Source: Lycium barbarum
Taxonomy: Eukaryota; Streptophyta; Magnoliopsida; Solanales; Solanaceae
Direction of reading: 5' to 3'
Assembly: GCF_019175385.1 (NCBI RefSeq)
Contig: NC_083348.1
Coordinates: 46,894,950-46,958,949 of the forward strand
Length of the DNA stretch: 64,000 nt
Shown: positions 59,501 to 64,000 of the stretch, one piece after another
How the letters are laid out: each line of letters opens with the position of its first letter
How positions within the stretch are numbered: the stretch's first letter is position 1
Position numbers and translations under genes: made by a program
Notes under the pieces: model-generated
What the model saw: only the letters and a program-made list of their open reading frames with translations
What the model was told of the DNA's origin: nothing
The model's database searches: none

Positions 59501-59574
59501 ATGGTTTGGGTGTGAGTTCGTTTGGGGTGTCCCAAAAGGGCACCAGTCGCGGCCCACGGGGCTGGGTCGTGACA
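56512..59574 (+). repeat. 3' LTR of element F (3063 bp)
   Basis: It matches the 5' LTR base for base at an offset of 6430, without indels that I could see and with about 16 substitutions. All hairpins and the promoter inverted repeat (56798-56820) are identical. Confidence 0.96.
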
Positions 59575-59797
59575 AGTACGAACAATGTACTGAGTATGTA
59601 AGGCATGAATAGTAGTATGATATCAGAATGAAGATAACATAAGATAAAGTAAGTTATTATACCTCGTACTCTTCTTAAGATCTATATAATGTAAACTACT
59701 TGTCTACAGGAAAAAACATTTCATACACATCCATACACAACATACATACATATGCATTCAAATACATTTACTATACATACATCTGTCATATCCATAC

Positions 59798-59921
59798 TCA
59801 GCCCTTTTGGGACTCGATGTCATCCGTACACGGCCCTTTCAGGACTCATTGTTATCCCTACACGGCCCTTTTGAGACTCGTTGTTATCCGTACACGGCCC
59901 TTTCGGGACTCGTTGTTATAC
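59798..59921 (-). repeat. Four-copy minisatellite of LTR H
   Basis: Units of about 33 bp read CACGGCCCTTTCGGGACTCG then TTGTTATCCGTA on the plus strand. It occupies the same place, between the GTATGT donor and the AGTAC hairpin, as the unrelated minisatellites of the other LTRs. Confidence 0.85.
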
Positions 59922-61464
59922 CCAATTGATCAGTGTGGGTGTAATGCATACATACATACATATACATAAAAATATATAAATGAAATCAACATTATCATTA
60001 TCACTATATCCTTCCTTAGAAGATAAACTATCGTAAGGTGAAGTCGACGATGTCATGGGAGTCTCGAGAATCATGAAATTAGATAGCATTGAAAATAGAA
60101 TCATTATCTTCGCTATATCTCACCTCAAAGGAACGAGTAACATGAGGTGAGACCATCAACAATAATTAAGATCAAGGGATTCATGGAATGGCTCAATAAT
60201 CTCATAATGCCCTCAAATCATAGCTTCGAAATTTCTAGAATTAAAATCATCATCATCATGTTCATCATAGAAAACATCTCATCCTTAGTATCATAAAAAA
60301 CTTTTAAGAATCATGAACTTCTAAATTTTGGAAGTAAGAAGGTTATGAAAAAAATATGTATTGAATCATAACATAGGAATCATGCATTTTGAAAGAAAGG
60401 GACTTAGCCTTAACATACCCTTTTGGTCACCTTAACTTTAACTACTCAACGTTTGTCCTCCCAGGCTCGTAAATCTCTATTCAAGAAAATTTATACTATT
60501 GTTAGACTCACCTTTATACGCTTGTCTTAATCCTTCAAATAAATCTTTCTAGAATCTGCCGTAATTTCCACAGCATCTCCCCTGTCTATATGCCTAGCCC
60601 AAAATCTCAATTCAACAACCAACAACCAACAATAACAACAACAATACCAACATCAATCATAATATTCTCAATACCAAAATACTCTATAAACATCCCATAT
60701 GGGGTTTATCCCATATTTCCACCAACAAAACTATTATACGGCTATTTGATAGTTCTATCTCCGTAAATAAACAAGAATAACATTAATAATAAGATATTCA
60801 TACCTTTCTCCCGATAATATTGCTATATCTTCACTTCTCCACCTTGAATTTAAGCCAAGTTCTACCGCAAAATGATGCTATAGTCACAACTATGCACCAC
60901 CCGAGCCTTGATTAGCTAGAATCACTCAATTCTCTCAACTCTTTATGACCAAAATGACCCTATATGTGCTGAGCTCTAAAATCTGATTTTTTGTGAAAAA
61001 AATGGGGGTTTTCCCCTTTTATAATTCGGGTCGGGTCACTGTAGCAGTACTGTAGCACTCGTTTCTGCTCTGTCAGCCTAACTTGTAGTGTCCATAATTC
61101 TCTAATCCGATGTCGTATCGACGAGAGGTTTGTTGCGTTGGAAACTAGACTCGACGAAATTCATTTTAGGTTTTCGAAACACCTTAAAACTCCTAATATA
61201 CTAGGAGATATACCCCTCTAAAGTTGACCCAAAATTCTGTCCAAAATTATGTCAACTTTTTTTCCAAGTTTTCGACAAATTTATTTTCTTCGATTTGCTT
61301 GGTCCCGGAGTTTCCCATAGCTTATTATATGAACGTAAACCGTCATGACCGTAGGATTAGTTCGTATAATATCATATATCCTTAAAGGGAACTCCAGTAT
61401 CCATACTTAGAACGTCCAACACTTATAAATTTCCACGTACAAAACTATGGGGTGTAACAGAACA

Positions 61465-62084
61465 TTTAACCGGGTAGTATATGGTTACAATGTGCTTGCT
61501 AATGATTAAGTAGGTGCCATGGCTGCGTTATGCCTTTAGAGTGATCCGACGGTTTCCTACAGACTTGTTTGGTAAGGTATCCAGTGGTATGTTGTTGTAT
61601 CGTGCTTTGAGGGTTTAAAACACTTGGAACTTGCCATGTTTGCTGTGAGTAAGATCATTTTTGATAGGATTGCGTAGAATTCTAAGATAGAGCCAGGGTT
61701 CATTTCTGGCAAGAGTAAGTCTTGGTTTCGGGCTTGCAGTGTGTGTTTATGTGTTTCTAAGGAATCACGGTGTGAGTAACGACTTTAGAAGATGTGCGAG
61801 AAAGAGTTAGCAGAATCAGAGTATTTTATCGGTTCAGAATTGGCTATGGTTTGTGCCCATGTTTCAAAGGATTGCGTGGGTTTGGGAAAGTGTTTGTGGG
61901 GCATTTCGATCGCGTTCAGAGTTGCGGATCACATCAAGAGGATTCGATCAAAGAAATTCGTTTGAGGATCGGTTGCGAGGAAAATTCGAATACGGAGATA
62001 TGAGAATTGGAGCTTGAGCTAAGTTTGGAGAGTTGTGACTGATAAAGGGAGCGATCAGGTTTTTCTTAATATTACACCCAATAA
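61465..62084 (+). other. Non-coding internal region (right part, after H)
   Basis: This continues the region left of H: joining 49634 to 61465 with one GAACA gives continuous sequence. No domain is recognisable; the only longer opening (61794-62003) has no family resemblance. Confidence 0.6.
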
Positions 62085-62518
62085 GGGTGTCATGCGATGT
62101 GGGAAGTAGGGCAATTGAGGCCGAGGTGTCTTGGCCTGTTTGAGACTATTCGTTGTATTTATCCTCTGTTTTATGAGTTAGTTTTTCACCAGGCCAGTCA
62201 GGTGTTCATCCGGTCTTCCATGTTTCTCTGCTGAAGAAGTACTATGCCGATGGTACTTATATTTTTCGTTGGGACTCGATATTGCTTGATGAGAATTTGA
62301 CTTACAAGGAGGAGCCTATTGCGATTTTGGATAGACAGGTTCGAAAGTTGAGGTCTAAGGAGATTGCTTCTGTGAAGGTGAAATGGAAGCATCGTCCCAC
62401 TTGGGAGACTGAGTCCGATATTTGTAGCCGATATCCTCAGTTGTTTGCTGATTCAGGTACTTCTCTGTTCCGTTCCCTTCATCGCTCGAGGACGAGCGAT
62501 GGTTTAATTAGTATTTGA
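62085..62518 (+). pseudogene. Integrase C-terminus and chromodomain before LTR J
   Basis: GVMRCGK followed by a stop, then readable remains of the GPY/F module, and HPVFHVSLLKKYY (in a shifted frame, read from the DNA) show the integrase C-terminus. From 62282 the frame is open for 78 codons: ENLTYKEEPIAILDRQVRKL, then EIASVKVKWKHRPTWETESD and SRYPQLFADSG, a chromodomain of a different lineage from C (PTWETESD instead of MTWEAEEN). RT and integrase core are not present upstream. Confidence 0.87.
62481..62500 (+). promoter_or_regulatory. Hairpin at end of pol before LTR J
   Basis: ATCGCTC-GAGGAC-GAGCGAT has perfect 7-bp arms that differ at several positions from AACATTC/GAATGTT of the other elements, with the same loop. 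A clear polypurine tract is not seen after it. Confidence 0.85.
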
Positions 62519-63896
62519 TGTAAGGACCCATTTAGTCGTTATAGTCTTTTCAGCACTTTTGACCGTTCCCCGAGCTTGTTTAGCTCACTTTTGACCCGAG
62601 GGGACCGTTGACATGCTTCTCGACGTATTTGGATATGATTCGGGTGAATTTTTTGGAAATCTGGGCTTTAAGCGAAAACGAGTTGACTCAAAGTTGACTT
62701 TTGGGTAAACTAATCTTTTTCGAGAATCCGTCGATTCCGAGAGGTCCGAATGGTCTTTTAGAACTTGTGTGAATATTTGGTTCAGTTCCCAATGCACTCG
62801 GGTGCATTTTAGAACTTAAGTTGGGAAGTTTGTCTTGAAGTATTGGGGGTTGACTCGGTAAATGAGACCCTCGATGGGAATTCTGAGGCCACAAGTGCTT
62901 TCGTAGCGTATTTTTATGTATGTCTACATATGTGGTATGTGAGCAGATGGCCTCGGGTGGTAGTCGGGATTTCGGGCTGAGATTGTGATTTGAGTTTTCT
63001 GGTTTTGGTGCCCCGCTATAGCGGTACTAGTACCGCAGCAGCGGCACCGCTATAGCGGTGGCCATGCCGCAGAAGCGACCAGTGTATTAACTGGCTGACC
63101 GCCACAGCATCTGAGAATCCGCCGAAGCGGTTTCGTTGTCGCAGGAGCGGGCACGGGCAGATTCATTCATTAAATGAGTATTAAAAGCCTGATGTTCCTC
63201 ATTCTTTATTATTTCGACTTTAGAGTTGTTGGGAGCATTTCAAGGTGATTCTTGGGGGAAAATCTTTGTGGTAAGTCCTTCTATCTTCCTTGCTATTGCA
63301 TTTTCCATAATCACCTTATTAGGATTCCATTATCATGCTAGTTCACTAAGAGTTTAAGAATTAAAAGAGGGTTCGATGAGTTCTTCCTTCTAGGCTTTGT
63401 AATCTTGATATATTGATTGGATTAGCTCTAGTAAGCATGGAATTGATGATTAGAATCTATTATTACATAATTTCTTCCTAATTAGTAGCCAATTTATGGA
63501 ATTGGAAGTTACGGTTTATACCCACATTTGGGGGTTTTGCCTAGAATCCGAATTTAAGTAATTTGTTAGTTGTTCTAGCTTGTAATTGATGGGAATTGAT
63601 CACTTAGAGATTAATTTCATGTTGAGGCCTATAGATTCCTAATTTCACCTTTCTAGTTCATAAACCCCATTCGATAGGTTGGGAATTTGGGTCTTGAATA
63701 GAAGTAGGGTTTGATTGATATTCTTCTTGATTCTAATTGCATATTTCGGATATGATTAGTCGAGGCTCAAAGGAAAAGAATGTAAAGTGTGATTGTTGGA
63801 AACCTTGTTGTTCGGCCTTCCAGGTAGGTTACAGTTTACCCTATGGTGAGACTTCGATTAGCGAAGCATATATTTAGACGATATTGTCGGAGAATA
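62519..63896 (+). repeat. LTR J (incomplete)
   Basis: I place the start at TGTAAGGACCC, 18 bases after the hairpin. At 63013-63060 lie perfect inverted repeats CCGCTATAGCGG, GCGGTACTAGTACCGC and CACCGCTATAGCGGTG, followed at about 63178 by TATTAAAAG, a TATA-like box, and a donor-like GTG|GTAAGT near 63271. It is unlike LTR I. A minus-strand LTR interrupts it at 63897, so its end is outside the window. The exact start is less sure because the polypurine tract is poor. Confidence 0.72.
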
Positions 63897-64000
63897 TGTC
63901 ACACCCTAACAATGGTAGGACATGACGGGCACTCGACTCTCATCGGAGTAGAGCGAACCCTCAGACATTCGCTCTATCAAAACTTGTCATTTCAAAAACT
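63897..64000 (-). mobile_element. Start of a minus-strand LTR (runs off the window)
   Basis: TGTCACACCC is the reverse complement of the GGGTGTGACA end of A/E/H-type LTRs, and the following bases, read on the minus strand, contain GAGGGTTCGCTC and CGAGTGCCCGTCATG, as near the ends of A and E. Only the last 104 bp of that LTR are seen. Confidence 0.82.

Larger units (their letters stand above)
50082..59574 (+). mobile_element. Element F: young gag-only LTR retrotransposon
   Basis: LTRs of identical length (3063 bp: 50082-53144 and 56512-59574) flank a 3.4-kb interior, with TSD AGTAC (50077-50081 and 59575-59579). By eye I found about 16 mismatches between the LTRs, near 0.5 percent, the lowest in the window. 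The interior has a perfect PBS, an intact gag, a 5S rRNA-like segment, a degenerate tandem repeat, the pre-PPT hairpin and a polypurine tract. Pol is absent from the first protease codons onward. The element therefore supplies its own Gag at most and must borrow enzymes. It sits inside solo LTR H, in one arm of H's AGTAC hairpin. Confidence 0.96.
49635..61459 (-). mobile_element. Solo LTR H on the minus strand (about 2.3 kb), split by F
   Basis: On the plus strand it begins TGTCACACCCC (49635) and ends GGGTGTAACA (61459); read on the minus strand this is TGTTACACCCC...GGGGTGTGACA. TSD GAACA is at 49630-49634 and 61460-61464. Net length without F and one TSD copy is 2327 bp. On the minus strand: a CAGTACTG-centred repeat with CTACAG units (61038-61058) upstream of TATAAAAGGGG (about 61015-61024), donor-like AAAG|GTATGA (about 60803) and GG|GTATGTTAAGGCTA (about 60407-60422), a four-copy minisatellite (59798-59921), hairpin CGTCC/GGACG (50057-50074) and hairpin GTCGGG/CCCGAC (49888-49907). 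Confidence 0.9.

Noticed and set aside
59700..59969. 89-codon frame with repeated GPFRT-type residues
   Set aside because: It is a translation of the H minisatellite read against the LTR orientation.
1..64000. Host protein-coding genes, tRNA genes or organellar inserts
   Set aside because: I scanned both strands for non-transposon domains and tRNA-like cloverleaf sequences and saw none. The TGGTATCAGAGC strings are primer binding sites next to LTR ends, not tRNA genes.

Overview
This window looks like repeat-rich, gene-poor DNA from a flowering plant nuclear genome. I see no host gene. Almost all of it is Ty3/gypsy LTR retrotransposon sequence. The pol C-termini carry a chromodomain, the LTRs are 2.4-3.8 kb long, and the primer binding site is TGGTATCAGAGC (initiator-Met tRNA type), which points to chromoviruses of the Tekay/Del kind. 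A eudicot, plausibly Solanaceae, is my impression from family resemblance only; the sequence alone does not prove it.

Layout, first stack (1-44894). A minus-strand gypsy pol remnant (element K, 1-1589) was hit by plus-strand element A, whose 5' LTR starts at 1590. A's 5' LTR was then broken by a solo LTR (B, 1896-4909, TSD GGAAT) and by a complete element C (5889-25849, TSD ATAAG). C carries decayed gag, protease, RT, RNase H, integrase and chromodomain, and its RNase H/integrase region was split by the non-autonomous element D (11848-21411, TSD TAGCC). A's internal region (27228-34001) is non-coding and holds solo LTR G (29433-32523). A's 3' LTR (34002-44894) is split by element E (34493-43232, TSD TTAAT) and is cut off at about 44894. 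Pairing the TSDs and reading across each insertion restores uninterrupted flanks, so the nesting order K<A<C<D is well supported.

Second stack (44895-64000). The 3' end of another gypsy pol (chromodomain) leads into LTR I (45153-46391). A PBS-like site and a non-coding internal region follow. These are interrupted by a minus-strand solo LTR H (49635-61459, TSD GAACA), which itself contains element F (50082-59574, TSD AGTAC). A second decayed pol end then leads into a different LTR, J (62519 onward), which is interrupted at 63897 by a minus-strand LTR that runs off the window.

F is the youngest element: its two 3063-bp LTRs differ at about 16 positions by eye. It keeps an intact gag (53355-54827) but no pol. 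F, E, D and A are all non-autonomous in design and would depend on enzymes supplied by a relative such as C.

The most interesting signals are not proteins. (1) E and F each carry, between PBS and polypurine tract, a segment that aligns without gaps to about 90 nt of 5S rRNA, with shared derived changes. (2) A hairpin directly before the polypurine tract has compensatory arm changes between families around a GAGGAC-type loop. (3) Two further hairpins in the 3' part of the LTRs also show compensatory changes. (4) Nearly every LTR family has its own inverted repeat just upstream of the TATA box. (5) A splice-donor-like site in the LTR leader, a mini-exon-like block and an acceptor just before gag suggest that gag mRNA is spliced and lacks the PBS.
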